Origin: Massilia sp. CF038 | GTDB taxonomy: Bacteria > Pseudomonadota > Gammaproteobacteria > Burkholderiales > Burkholderiaceae_D | Reading direction: 5' to 3' | Length of the DNA: 64,000 bases | Assembly: GCF_900129765.1 (NCBI RefSeq) | Contig: NZ_FQWU01000002.1 | Span: 1,860,001-1,924,000, forward strand | The notes under the pieces: generated by a model | The model's database searches: none | The model's input: the letters and a program-made list of their open reading frames with translations, nothing else | What the model was told of the DNA's origin: nothing | Part shown: piece after piece, positions 19,798-28,641 of the stretch | Position numbering within the stretch: position 1 is the stretch's first letter | How the letters are laid out: each line of letters opens with the position of its first letter | Program-made: the position numbers and the translations under genes

Positions 19798-20706
19798 CTA
19801 CAGCGTGCGCGCGCTTTCAAAGCGGCGCCGCTGCCCCGTCAGCGGATCGTCGAAGGCGATCGCGCGCGCCAGCAGCTTGAGCGGATTGGCAAAATCATCG
19901 GCCCCTTGCGGCAGCGCTTCCGGATAGAACGTGTCATTCAATATCGGCGCGCCAATTGACATCATGTGCACCCGCAGCTGGTGCTTGCGGCCCGTGCGCG
20001 GATGCAGCCGGTACAGCGCCAGTGCGCCACGCTCTTCGATCACTTCAATCCGCGTCTCTGAATTCGGCTCCCCCGCTTCTTCCTGCATGCGGAAAAACGG
20101 CGTGCCTTCGACCATGCGGCTGACATGCGTGAACGGGAATGTGCGCCCGGGCAGCGGCGCAGCCAGGGCTTCGTAAACCTTGTCGACGCTGCGTTTCTGG
20201 AACAGCGACTGGTACGCGCCCCGGCTTTCCTCACGCAGCGAGAACACCACCACACCCGCCGTTTCACGGTCCAGCCGGTGAATCGGCGTCAGTTGCGCGA
20301 TCCCCAGCTTGTTCTTGAGCCGCACCAGCAGCGATTCGTGCAGAAAGCGTCCGCCCGGTGTGGTCGGCAAAAAATGGGGTTTGTCCACCACCAGCAAATG
20401 CGCATCCTGGAATAGGATCTGCTCTTCGAAAGGGATGGGCGTTTCGGCTTCGATTTCGCGGTAGTACCAGATGCGTGTTCCGCGCCGCAACGTGCTGTTC
20501 GGTCCGAGTACGGCGCCAGTGCCATCGACCACGTCGTGCCGTGCCATCCGGTCACGCCATACTGCTTCACCGATGTCGGGAAAACGCGCCACCAGAAAAG
20601 GCAGTGCTGCGGCGGGGGCGGTATCGTCAATCCACAGGTAGCTGGGCGCGACGCCGTCGCGCATGGGCAACGGGACGTGCGCGTTAGCGTCGGCCTGCCT
20701 GCCCAT
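19798..20706 (-). CDS. RluA-family pseudouridine synthase
   Basis: 302 aa. The catalytic Asp lies in the signature HRLDRETAG, preceded by VVDKPHFLPT. An N-terminal S4-like region of about 90 residues (VWRDRMARHDVVDG) precedes the core. The enzyme isomerises uridine in rRNA or tRNA; the exact target is not predictable from this sequence. The HQLRVHM segment near residue 230 is also typical of the family. Its ATG at 20706 touches the M48 protease stop, so the two are probably co-transcribed. Confidence 0.92.
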   Translation of the reverse strand: MGRQADANAHVPLPMRDGVAPSYLWIDDTAPAAALPFLVARFPDIGEAVWRDRMARHDVVDGTGAVLGPNSTLRRGTRIWYYREIEAETPIPFEEQILFQDAHLLVVDKPHFLPTTPGGRFLHESLLVRLKNKLGIAQLTPIHRLDRETAGVVVFSLREESRGAYQSLFQKRSVDKVYEALAAPLPGRTFPFTHVSRMVEGTPFFRMQEEAGEPNSETRIEVIEERGALALYRLHPRTGRKHQLRVHMMSIGAPILNDTFYPEALPQGADDFANPLKLLARAIAFDDPLTGQRRRFESARTL

Positions 20707-21609
20707 TCAGTTCAGCGCCATCGAGCGGTAAGGTGGCAGATTTTGCACCTTGGTACCCTTCGCACGCGCGTACACCGGCAGCAGCACATTCATGTGCGCC
20801 TTCATGCGTTCGATGCGGTCTCCTCCGCCCGGATGTGTCGATATGAACTGGGGCGGCGCGCGTTTGTTCAGCGTCGCCATTTTTTCCCACAGGACGATGC
20901 CTGCCCGCGGATCGAATCCGGCGCGGGCGGCAATATCGAGGCCGATCAGATCTGCCTCGCGTTCGTCGTCGCGCGAAAATCGCAGGGTCAGCAACTGTCC
21001 GCCGGCTTGCGCGGCCATGTCGGTGACGCCTGGATCGAGACCGAAGACCGACGCGATCAAAGCGCCGCCCAGGCGGAAAACCGTGTTGGTGCCAGCTGTC
21101 TTGACCATTTGCGCGCGCGAGTGCTCGCGCAGCGCGTGCGCAACTTCGTGGCCCATGACGGCGGCCGCTTCGTCATCGCTGAGATTGAGCTGGGTGAGGA
21201 TGCCGCTGTAAAAACCGATGCGCCCGCCCGGCATGCAGAAGGCGTTCACTTCTTTCGAGGCGATCAGGTTGACTTGCCAGTCCCATTTGGCGGCGTCGCC
21301 ATTCCAGCGCGGCGTAAACGGAATCAGACGTTTGGCGATGCCACGCAGCCGTACCACTTGCGGGTCGGTTGTTGGCGCCAGCACGCCTTTCTGGCTGGCC
21401 TGCTGCATCAACGTGAGGTACTGCTGCTTGGACTGGCTTTCGACCACTTCGGCCGGCGCCAGCACGCGCAGGCGTGACAAGGGGCGGACTTCGATCCCGT
21501 CCTGGACCGTGGTCTGGCCGCCGTTGGGCGCGGCGTTCTGCTGGGCTGGCGCGCCGGCGGCGCACGCCGCCAGCGCGGCGGCGGCGACGATGTTCCTGAA
21601 CTTGTTCAT
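20707..21609 (-). CDS. M48-family periplasmic metalloprotease
   Basis: 300 aa with a cleavable signal peptide (about residues 1-22, ending AGAPA). The zinc site is HEVAH at 154-158 and the third ligand is the Glu in DEREADLIGLD. The family includes BepA and YcaL/LoiP-type proteases involved in outer-membrane protein quality control. No TPR tail is present, so it is closer to short LoiP-like members. The ATG at 21609 (MNKFRN) is chosen because it opens directly into the signal peptide. The upstream neighbour metW ends 73 bases before it. Confidence 0.92.
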   Translation of the reverse strand: MNKFRNIVAAAALAACAAGAPAQQNAAPNGGQTTVQDGIEVRPLSRLRVLAPAEVVESQSKQQYLTLMQQASQKGVLAPTTDPQVVRLRGIAKRLIPFTPRWNGDAAKWDWQVNLIASKEVNAFCMPGGRIGFYSGILTQLNLSDDEAAAVMGHEVAHALREHSRAQMVKTAGTNTVFRLGGALIASVFGLDPGVTDMAAQAGGQLLTLRFSRDDEREADLIGLDIAARAGFDPRAGIVLWEKMATLNKRAPPQFISTHPGGGDRIERMKAHMNVLLPVYARAKGTKVQNLPPYRSMALN

Positions 21610-21682
21610 GATTGTTTCCCGTGCTGTGATTTTAATAAGACCATCATCGCACCTCGCGCGCCTTTGCGGCCACACACTTCCC

Positions 21683-22300
21683 TCACGCTCCGGGCCTGGC
21701 CTTTTTCCGCAGGCGGAACACGGCCAGGCTGCCGCGCAGATTCGGCAGGAAGGAGACCGGCTTGCCGTCCGCCAGCGCCACCCGGTCCAGCACTTCCAGT
21801 CCGCACTCTGCAGCCAGCTCCTCAAAATCGTAGATGGTGGCGCAACGCACGTTGGGCGTGTCGTACCACTGGTACGGCAGGGATTTGGATACCGGCATGC
21901 GGCCCTTGGCCAGCGCCACCCTGTGGGGCCAATAGGCAAAGTTGGGGAAGGAGATGATGGCTTCGCTCCCCACCCGCACGATGTCGCGCAGCAGTGGTTC
22001 CACATGCTGCATCATCTGCAGGGAGGACAGGCACAGCACGGTGTCGAAGGAATTGTCGCTGAAGATCGACAGGCCCTTCTCCATATCCTGCTGGATCACG
22101 TTGATGCCGCGCTGGGCGCTGGCCAGCAGCGAGCGGTCGTCAATTTCAATGCCGTAGCCGGTGCACTGCTTGTCGCCCTGCAGGTAGCGCAGCATGGCGC
22201 CATCGCCGCAGCCCACGTCGAGCACGTGCGCGTTGGCCGGCACCCAGTGGGCGATGAAGGCCAGGTCGGGCCGTAAGGTGGACAGGTCCTTGAAGTTCAT
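21683..22300 (-). CDS. metW: methionine biosynthesis protein MetW
   Basis: 205-aa class I methyltransferase-fold protein. The SAM-binding glycine motif is [15 protein letters not shown] (about 26-40), followed by YGIEID at strand 2. MetW is the partner of MetX in proteobacteria that make O-acyl-homoserine by the MetX route, and it is needed for full activity in Pseudomonas-type MetXW. The start ATG at 22300 overlaps the metX stop by an ATGA junction, which indicates coupled translation. Confidence 0.95.
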   Translation of the reverse strand: MNFKDLSTLRPDLAFIAHWVPANAHVLDVGCGDGAMLRYLQGDKQCTGYGIEIDDRSLLASAQRGINVIQQDMEKGLSIFSDNSFDTVLCLSSLQMMQHVEPLLRDIVRVGSEAIISFPNFAYWPHRVALAKGRMPVSKSLPYQWYDTPNVRCATIYDFEELAAECGLEVLDRVALADGKPVSFLPNLRGSLAVFRLRKKARPGA

Positions 22301-23445
22301 GCCTGGCCTTTCAAGTCGTTCCAGATTCGTTCGTAATACGCGCGCACCATGTTCATGTAGCGCTCGTCTTCCAGCAAAAAGGCGTCGTGGCCGTGGGGTG
22401 CGTCGATCTCGGCGTAGGTCACGCGGCGCCGGTTGCACACCAGCGCCTGCACGATTTCGCGCGAGCGTTCCGGCGAAAAGCGCCAGTCGGTGGTAAATGA
22501 CGCAACAAAGAAGTCAGCCTTGGTGCCGGCCAGCGCCCGCGTCAGGTCGCCGTCGAAGGCGCGTGCCGGGTCGAAGTAGTCGAGCGCCTTGGTGATCAAC
22601 AAATAGGTGTTGGCGTCGAAGTATTCCGAGAATTTGTCGCCCTGGTAGCGCAGGTAGGATTCGATTTCGAAGTCGATGCCGAAGTCGAATTTGTACTCGT
22701 TGCTTTCGGCGGCGTTGCGCAGCTTGCGGCCGAATTTTTCGGCCATGTCGTCATTCGACAGGTAGGTGATGTGACCGACCATGCGCGCCACGCGCAGGCC
22801 GTTTTTGGGCACCACGCCATGCTCGTAGAAGTCGCCGCCATGGTACTGCGGGTCGGACAGTATCGCCTGGCGTGCCACGTCGTTGAAGGCGATGTTCTGC
22901 GCCGACAGCTTGGGCGTGGACGCGATCACGACGCAGTGGCGCAGGCGTTCGGGGAACATCATGCTCCAGGCCAGCGCCTGCATGCCACCGAGCGAGCCAC
23001 CCATCACGGCGGCAAACTGGGTGATGCCCAGCTGGTCGGCCAGGCGAGCTTGCGCGGCCACCCAGTCTTCCACGGTCACCACGGGGAAGGCGGCGCCGTA
23101 CGGTTTGCCGGTCTCTGGATTGTTGTGCATGGGGCCGGTCGAGCCAAAGCAGGAGCCAAGGTTGTTCACGCCAATTACAAAGAAGCGATCAGTGTCGAGC
23201 GGTTTGCCCGGGCCGACCATATTGTCCCACCAGCCGGTGCTTTTGGGCTGGTCCGCGTACACGCCTGCCACGTGGTGCGATGCGTTGAGCGCGTGGCAGA
23301 CCAGCACCGCGTTCGACTTGTCGGCATTGAGGGTGCCGTAGGTTTCGTACATCAGCGTGTAATCGGCAATGCTGCCGCCGCCCTGCAGCCGCAGCGGCTC
23401 GGCAAAACGCATCGTTTGCGGTGTGACTATTCCAATGGATGACAT
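22297..23445 (-). CDS. metX: homoserine O-acyltransferase MetX
   Basis: 382-aa alpha/beta-hydrolase-fold acyltransferase that acylates homoserine in methionine synthesis. The nucleophile is Ser151 in [12 protein letters not shown]. The catalytic Asp lies in [12 protein letters not shown], and the His in [17 protein letters not shown] and [18 protein letters not shown] are standard MetX motifs. Annotation pipelines usually call this acetyltransferase. Some proteobacterial MetX enzymes use succinyl-CoA instead, and I cannot settle the donor from inspection. It forms an operon with metW. Confidence 0.95.
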   Translation of the reverse strand: MSSIGIVTPQTMRFAEPLRLQGGGSIADYTLMYETYGTLNADKSNAVLVCHALNASHHVAGVYADQPKSTGWWDNMVGPGKPLDTDRFFVIGVNNLGSCFGSTGPMHNNPETGKPYGAAFPVVTVEDWVAAQARLADQLGITQFAAVMGGSLGGMQALAWSMMFPERLRHCVVIASTPKLSAQNIAFNDVARQAILSDPQYHGGDFYEHGVVPKNGLRVARMVGHITYLSNDDMAEKFGRKLRNAAESNEYKFDFGIDFEIESYLRYQGDKFSEYFDANTYLLITKALDYFDPARAFDGDLTRALAGTKADFFVASFTTDWRFSPERSREIVQALVCNRRRVTYAEIDAPHGHDAFLLEDERYMNMVRAYYERIWNDLKGQA

Positions 23446-23476
23446 GTGATTCAGTAAAAAGTGGACTTCGATATGT

Positions 23477-25231
23477 TCAGATGGTCTGCAGCTGCGCTAC
23501 CGCTTCGGCGATCGCGTTTGGCTCCATGGACCGCATGATCTTGCGGGTATGCGGTGTGATGGTGCCCAGGTCGCAGTTGAGAATCTCCTGCTTGACCGAC
23601 AGCAGCTGCGCCGGATGCATGGAGAATTCGCGCAGTCCCATGCCCAGCAAAAGTCGCGTGAGTTTGGTGTCGCCTGCCATCTCGCCGCACACGGCCACGT
23701 CAATGCCGGCCTTTTTGCCGGCGGCGATAGTCATGGCGATCAGCTGCAAGATGGCTGGGTGAAGCGGGTTGTAGAGGTGTGCCACTTCGTAATCGACGCG
23801 GTCAATCGCCAGCGTGTACTGGATCAGGTCATTGGTGCCGATGGAAAGGAAGTCCATGCGGCGCACGAACATGGGCACGGCCAGCGCGGCCGCCGGAATT
23901 TCGATCATGGCGCCCACTTCGACAGCGCTGTCGTACTTGTGGCCCGCTTCGCGCAGCTGGGCCTTGGCTTGTTCGATCATGGCCAGCGACTGGTCGATCT
24001 CGAAGGCGTGCGCCAGCATGGGAATGAGGATGCGCACCTTGCCAAAGGCCGAGGCGCGCAAAATGGCGCGCAACTGGGTCAGGAACAGCTGTGGCTCGGC
24101 CAGGCAGTAGCGGATCGCGCGCAGGCCCAGGGCCGGATTGAGCGCCGTGTGTTCGGTCGGGTCGAGCGGCTTGTCGGCACCAATGTCGAGGGTGCGGATG
24201 GTGACGGGGCGCCCTTTCATGGCCACCACGGCCTTGCGGTACTGTTCGAACTGCTGGTCTTCGTCAGGCAGGGTGTGCATGTGGCCCGAGCGGCCCATGA
24301 ACAGGAACTCGGAGCGGAACAGGCCCACGCCTTCGGCGCCGGACTCCAGCGCGCCTGGGCAGTCGTCCGGCAGTTCGATATTGGCCAGCAGCGTGATGGC
24401 GGTGCCGTCGCGCGTGATGGCCGGAGTTTTTTTGAGCTTGAGAAGCTTCTTGCGCGCCTTGAGCATGGCAGCCTGGCGCGCACGGTACTGTTCCAGCACC
24501 AGCGGGCTGGGATTGGCGATGACGACGCCGGCATCGCCGTCGATGATGACCCAATCGTCCTGCTCGATCAGCGACGACGCCTGCGACATGCCGACGGCCG
24601 CCGGAATATCCAGGCTGCGCGCCACAATGGCGGTGTGCGAGTTCTGCCCGCCCACGTCCGTCACAAAACCAATGAAGGAGCGGTCGCGGAACTGCAGCAT
24701 GTCGGCCGGCGAGATGTCGTGGGCGACGACGATCATCTGCGGCTGAAATTCGTCGCCCGCGGCGCGCGGCGCCGGCGCCAGCTGGGCGCTGCCCATCAAC
24801 ACCTTGAGCACGCGTTCAGCCACCTGTTGAATGTCGGCCTTGCGCTCGCGCAGGTATTCATCTTCGATTTCGTCGAACTGGGCCGACAGTTCATCGATCT
24901 GCGTAACCAGCGCCCATTCGGCGTTGTAGTGGCGCGTGCGAATGATGTCGAGCGGCGCTTCCGAGATCATGGGGTCGGACAGAATGAGCGCGTGCACGTC
25001 GATGAAGGCACCCAGTTCGGTGGGGGCATCCTTGGGCAGATCGGTCCACAGGGCTTGCAGGCCGCGGTGCACTTCGGCCAGGGCGTCCTGCAGCCGCTGC
25101 ACTTCTTTTTCGAGCTGCTCTTCTGGCACCAGGTAGTGCTTGACGTCGAGCGCGGCAGGCGTGAGCAGATGCGCGCGGCCAATCGAGATGCCTCGCGAAA
25201 CCGGGATACCGTGGAGCGTGAACGATGCCAT
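23477..25231 (-). CDS. ptsI: phosphoenolpyruvate-protein phosphotransferase (PTS enzyme I)
   Basis: 584-aa enzyme I that takes phosphate from PEP and passes it to HPr. The phospho-His is His199 in [13 protein letters not shown]. The PEP-binding C-terminal barrel has the [15 protein letters not shown] segment and the active-site Cys in [11 protein letters not shown]. The ATG at 25231 (MASFTLHGI) is chosen because the upstream open extension overlaps the ptsH end. It follows ptsH by 44 bases. No sugar-specific EIIBC is nearby, so the phosphorelay is probably regulatory. Confidence 0.97.
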   Translation of the reverse strand: MASFTLHGIPVSRGISIGRAHLLTPAALDVKHYLVPEEQLEKEVQRLQDALAEVHRGLQALWTDLPKDAPTELGAFIDVHALILSDPMISEAPLDIIRTRHYNAEWALVTQIDELSAQFDEIEDEYLRERKADIQQVAERVLKVLMGSAQLAPAPRAAGDEFQPQMIVVAHDISPADMLQFRDRSFIGFVTDVGGQNSHTAIVARSLDIPAAVGMSQASSLIEQDDWVIIDGDAGVVIANPSPLVLEQYRARQAAMLKARKKLLKLKKTPAITRDGTAITLLANIELPDDCPGALESGAEGVGLFRSEFLFMGRSGHMHTLPDEDQQFEQYRKAVVAMKGRPVTIRTLDIGADKPLDPTEHTALNPALGLRAIRYCLAEPQLFLTQLRAILRASAFGKVRILIPMLAHAFEIDQSLAMIEQAKAQLREAGHKYDSAVEVGAMIEIPAAALAVPMFVRRMDFLSIGTNDLIQYTLAIDRVDYEVAHLYNPLHPAILQLIAMTIAAGKKAGIDVAVCGEMAGDTKLTRLLLGMGLREFSMHPAQLLSVKQEILNCDLGTITPHTRKIMRSMEPNAIAEAVAQLQTI

Positions 25232-25275
25232 CGGAAGTCCTGTATGTGTGCGGCCTGGGGTGCGGTCCAGCGGCA

Positions 25276-25545
25276 TTACTCGCCTTCGCCGAATTTGTCG
25301 TTGATCAGCGCAGTAAGCGCCTCGACACATTCCTTTTCGTCTGCGCCATCGGCTTCGAGCGTGACCTTGGCGCCCTTGCCGGCGGCGAGCATCATCACGC
25401 CCATGATGGATTTGGCATTGATGCGGCGACCGTTACGGGTGAGCCAGACATCGCTCTGGAACTTGGCGGCCAGCTGCGTGAACTTGGCCGAGGCGCGCGC
25501 ATGCAGGCCCAGTTTATTGATAATCTCGAGATCTTGTTGAATCAT
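25276..25545 (-). CDS. ptsH: phosphocarrier protein HPr
   Basis: 89-aa HPr. His15 in KLGLHARAS is the phosphorylation site used by enzyme I. Ser46 in NAKSIMGVM is the regulatory site targeted by HPr kinase in organisms that have it; hprK is not in this window. The ATG at 25545 (MIQQDLEI) gives the usual length. It lies between the EIIA-Man gene and ptsI. Confidence 0.97.
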   Translation of the reverse strand: MIQQDLEIINKLGLHARASAKFTQLAAKFQSDVWLTRNGRRINAKSIMGVMMLAAGKGAKVTLEADGADEKECVEALTALINDKFGEGE

Positions 25546-25630
25546 GTTGTAGTCTTTTCCGTTCAAGGATCCACAGCACCTGCGCTCATGCGGCAGCCGC
25601 GTTGCGGCCACCTCCCTACAGCCTCCCTAC

Positions 25631-26032
25631 TTATCCTACCCTGATCCGGTTGTCGACCCGCACCGCGCCGCTCTGGGCGCCGGCCAGCGCCATTTCCACC
25701 ACCACGTCGAGATTGTCGCGCCGGTAGGTGATCGCGCGCAGCAGCATGGGCAGGCTGATGCCGGCGATGACTTCGACCCGCCCGGCGTCCGCCAGCGAGT
25801 TGCAGCAGTTGGACGGCGTACCGCCCTTGATATCGGTGACCACCAGCACACCGCTGCCGTCATCGAGGCGGGCAATGGCCTGGCGCGCCAGTTCGTTCAC
25901 CTCGGCCAGGTCCTGGTCGGCGGTGACGTCGATCGCTTCAAAGCGTTCGGTGGGACCACGGAACACGTGCGCCACGGCGGCAATGAAGGCCTGGCCCAGC
26001 GGTGCGTGGGTCATTAACAGAATGCCGACCAT
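25631..26032 (-). CDS. PTS EIIA component, mannose/fructose (EIIA-Man) type
   Basis: 133-aa single-domain EIIA-Man. The phospho-His is His9 in LLMTHAPLG. DIKGGTPSNC (about 69-78) is the second family signature. Free-standing EIIA-Man next to ptsH and ptsI, without EIIB, EIIC or EIID, is the usual beta-proteobacterial arrangement and is thought to be regulatory rather than a transporter. The ATG at 26032 is one base from the gshB stop, so it is read with gshB. Confidence 0.93.
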   Translation of the reverse strand: MVGILLMTHAPLGQAFIAAVAHVFRGPTERFEAIDVTADQDLAEVNELARQAIARLDDGSGVLVVTDIKGGTPSNCCNSLADAGRVEVIAGISLPMLLRAITYRRDNLDVVVEMALAGAQSGAVRVDNRIRVG

Positions 26033-26033
26033 G

Positions 26034-26981
26034 TCAGTGCTTCCCTGCCTGCTGTTCCAGCGCGTCGATGAACATGGCTGCCACGTCAAATCCGCTCTGG
26101 TCGGTGATCTCCTGGAAGCAGGTCGGACTGGTCACGTTCACCTCGGTCAGGCAGCTGCCAATCACGTCCAGCCCCACCAGCAGCAGGCCGCGTTCGGCCA
26201 GCACCGGACCGAGCGTGTCGCCAATGTGGCGGTCGCGTTCGGACAGGGGCTGGGCCACGCCCACGCCGCCCGCAGCCAGATTGCCGCGGATTTCGTCGCC
26301 CTGCGGAATACGCGCCAGCGAAAACGGCACCGGTTTGCCGCCGATGACGAGGATGCGCTTGTCACCTTTGACGATGTCGGGAATGTAGCGCTGGGCCATG
26401 ATGGTGCGCGCGCCATTGACGGTCAGCGTTTCGATCACGGAACCGAGGTTCATGCCGTCGCTCTTGATGCGGAAAATGCCGGCGCCGCCCATGCCGTCGA
26501 GCGGCTTGAAGATCACGTCGCCATGCTTGGCGTGGAAGGCACGCAGGCGCGCGCTGTCGGACGACACCAGCGTGGGCGAGGTGAATTCGCTGAACTGGGC
26601 GATCGACAGTTTTTCGTTGTGGTCGCGGATGGCGGAAGGCTTGTTGAAGACGCGCGCGCCCTGCTTTTCGGCCAGCTCCAGCAGATAGGTGGCGTACACA
26701 TATTCCATGTCGAACGGCGGGTCCTTGCGCTGCAAGACAGCGTCGAAGGCGGACAGGCGCGTTTCCTGGGCGGCATCGGCGCGGAACCAGTCGTGCGCAT
26801 CGCCCGTGAGGGTGATGCGCGCCACGTTGGCGCTGACGATGCCTTCTTCCAGCGCCATGTCGCTTTGCTCGAACGCGTAGATCTCGTGGCCACGCTTGGC
26901 CGCTTCGCGCATCATCGCGAAGGTCGAATCCTTGTACGTTTTAAAGCCTGCCAGCGGATCGGCGAGGAAAGCAATTTTCAT
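26034..26981 (-). CDS. gshB: glutathione synthetase
   Basis: 315-aa ATP-grasp ligase that joins gamma-glutamylcysteine and glycine. The MKIAFLADPL start, the DPPFDMEYVYATYLLE segment, the ATP-binding KPLDGMGGAGIFR loop and the C-terminal EVNVTSPT metal-binding segment are diagnostic. The ATG at 26981 gives the normal length. It is the first gene of a compact gshB-EIIA-ptsH-ptsI run, and a nested palindrome separates it from gshA, which acts just before it in the pathway. Confidence 0.97.
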   Translation of the reverse strand: MKIAFLADPLAGFKTYKDSTFAMMREAAKRGHEIYAFEQSDMALEEGIVSANVARITLTGDAHDWFRADAAQETRLSAFDAVLQRKDPPFDMEYVYATYLLELAEKQGARVFNKPSAIRDHNEKLSIAQFSEFTSPTLVSSDSARLRAFHAKHGDVIFKPLDGMGGAGIFRIKSDGMNLGSVIETLTVNGARTIMAQRYIPDIVKGDKRILVIGGKPVPFSLARIPQGDEIRGNLAAGGVGVAQPLSERDRHIGDTLGPVLAERGLLLVGLDVIGSCLTEVNVTSPTCFQEITDQSGFDVAAMFIDALEQQAGKH

Positions 26982-27103
26982 GGAAGTTACCAATGAGGGC
27001 AATGCTTGATTTTAGCCGGAAATGGGGATGTGGGTATGAGATGAGGCTGGCAGGGGGAAATTTGCGGGAAACGCGATGGTTACAAGCAAATGTTGGCGTA
27101 AAA

Positions 27104-27189
27104 ACATCGCCCTCGCGAAGGCGGGGGCCTATTCCACTTTACCGAATTCGGTGAAGTGCTTTGGGCCCCCGCCTTCGCGAGGGCGATGT
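27104..27189. repeat. nested palindromic repeat, copy A
   Basis: The 26-bp arms at 27104-27129 and 27164-27189 are perfect reverse complements (core CCCTCGCGAAGGCGGG). Inside is a second palindrome, CACTTT-ACC-GAATTC-GGT-GAAGTG, with one G-T wobble. The right arm ends two bases before the gshA stop codon, so on the minus strand the element begins right after gshA and can form a hairpin between gshA and gshB. It is closely related to the repeat at 31860-31958. The rest of the gap (26982-27103) is unremarkable. Confidence 0.85.
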
Positions 27190-27191
27190 GG

Positions 27192-28490
27192 TTAGTAAAC
27201 TTCCGGATTCGGGTCCGTGCGTTCCATTTCCAGCGATGCCGCCAGCAGACCCAGCCTTGCCACCACCCCGTACACATAGAAGCGGTTCGGCGCCGCCGTA
27301 CCCGGTTTTGCCTTCAAATCCGGCACCGCATGCTGCTGCGCAAACGCCAGCGGCACATACTGCGAACCTGGCGCGTTGAGATTCTGATCCACACCGCGCT
27401 CCGCATGAATCCGGTAGAAGCCGCCCACCACATAGCGGTCAATCATGTACACCACCGGCTCGGCCACCGCATCCTGCATGGTTTCAAAGGTGGGCACGCC
27501 CTCCTGGATCAGGATGTCGTTGATTTCCACACCATCCTTGATCACGGACATCTTGCTGCGCTGCTTGGCCGTCAGGTCCTTGACCTCGCTGGCATCGCGC
27601 ACCGTCATGATCCCCATGCCATAAGTGCCGGCGTCGGGCTTGACGATGACAAACGGTTTTTCCTTGATCCCGTATTCCTTGTATTTCTTGCGGATCTTGG
27701 CCAGGAGCATGGTCACGTTATCGGCCAGGCATTCCGAACCCTGGTCTTCCTGGAAGTTGATCGCGCCACACTTGGTATGGAAGGGATTGACCATCCACGG
27801 GTCCACGTCGATCAGCTTGCCGAACTTTTTCGCCACTTCGTCGTAAGCGGCCAAATGGTTGCTCTTGCGGCGCAGGGCCCAGCCCGCATGCAGAGGCGGC
27901 AGCACCGACTGCTCGTGGATGTTTTCCAGAATCGAAGGAATGCCTGCCGACAGGTCGTTATTGAGCAAGATTGTGCAGGGATCGAAGTCAACCAGGCCCA
28001 GGCGGCGGCCATTGGCCGACCTGACCATCGGTTCCACCACCAGCATGTTCCCGTCCGGCAGCGCCAGCGGGGTCGGCTGGGTGATCTCGGGCGACAGGGA
28101 ACCGAGCCGCACGTGCAAGCCGGTCTGGCGGAAGATCTGCATCAGGCGCGCCACGTTTTGCAGGTAGTGCGGATTGCGGGTGTGGCCTTCCGGCACCAGC
28201 AGCAGGTTGCGCGCGTCCGGGCAGTATTTATCGATGGCGGCCATGGCGGCCTGCACCGCCAGCGGCAGCATTTCGGTGGCCAGGTTATTGAAGCCGCCCG
28301 GGAACAGATTGGTATCGACCGGGGCCAGCTTGTAGCCGGCGTTGCGCAGGTCAACCGAGCAGTAGAACGGCGGGGTGTGCTCCTGCCATTCCATGCGGAA
28401 CCAGCGCTCGATGGCAGGCGTGGCTGCCAGGATCTTTTTCTCGAGATCGAGCAAGGGGCCAGTGAGAGCGGTGACGAGGTGGGGAACCAT
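27192..28490 (-). CDS. gshA: glutamate-cysteine ligase (Thiobacillus-type GshA)
   Basis: 432-aa enzyme for the first, rate-limiting step of glutathione synthesis. It is not similar to E. coli GshA. The length and motifs (FYCSVDLRNAGYKLAPVDTN, LLVPEGHTRNPHYL, FVIVKPDAGTYGMGIMTV) fit the family first defined in Acidithiobacillus and common in beta-proteobacteria. The ATG at 28490 (MVPHLVTAL) is chosen. The 31-codon upstream extension reaches back close to the amtB terminator and is unlikely to be translated. Confidence 0.93.
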   Translation of the reverse strand: MVPHLVTALTGPLLDLEKKILAATPAIERWFRMEWQEHTPPFYCSVDLRNAGYKLAPVDTNLFPGGFNNLATEMLPLAVQAAMAAIDKYCPDARNLLLVPEGHTRNPHYLQNVARLMQIFRQTGLHVRLGSLSPEITQPTPLALPDGNMLVVEPMVRSANGRRLGLVDFDPCTILLNNDLSAGIPSILENIHEQSVLPPLHAGWALRRKSNHLAAYDEVAKKFGKLIDVDPWMVNPFHTKCGAINFQEDQGSECLADNVTMLLAKIRKKYKEYGIKEKPFVIVKPDAGTYGMGIMTVRDASEVKDLTAKQRSKMSVIKDGVEINDILIQEGVPTFETMQDAVAEPVVYMIDRYVVGGFYRIHAERGVDQNLNAPGSQYVPLAFAQQHAVPDLKAKPGTAAPNRFYVYGVVARLGLLAASLEMERTDPNPEVY

Positions 28491-28581
28491 GGAATGACGT
28501 CCTTCAGGCTTCTTGAGTATTGTGAACAGCGTAAATCGGGGCAGAACTTGCATTTTAAAGCCCTGGCGGGCCGGGAAATGC

Positions 28582-28605
28582 AAAAAGGCGCCCCGCAGGG
28601 CGCCT
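28582..28605 (-). terminator. rho-independent terminator after amtB
   Basis: Read on the minus strand, AGGCGCC and GGCGCCT pair around a short loop (28586-28592 with 28599-28605), and five T residues follow at once. It lies 36 bases past the amtB stop and upstream of gshA, so it separates the torF-glnK-amtB transcript from gshA. Confidence 0.8.
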
Positions 28606-28641
28606 GAAGACCCGCTTGCGCGGGCCGAACATCAAGATCGA

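Noticed and set aside
23549-25540. A 663-codon plus-strand open frame opposite ptsI and ptsH
   Set aside because: Antisense shadow of enzyme I and HPr, both of which have intact active sites.
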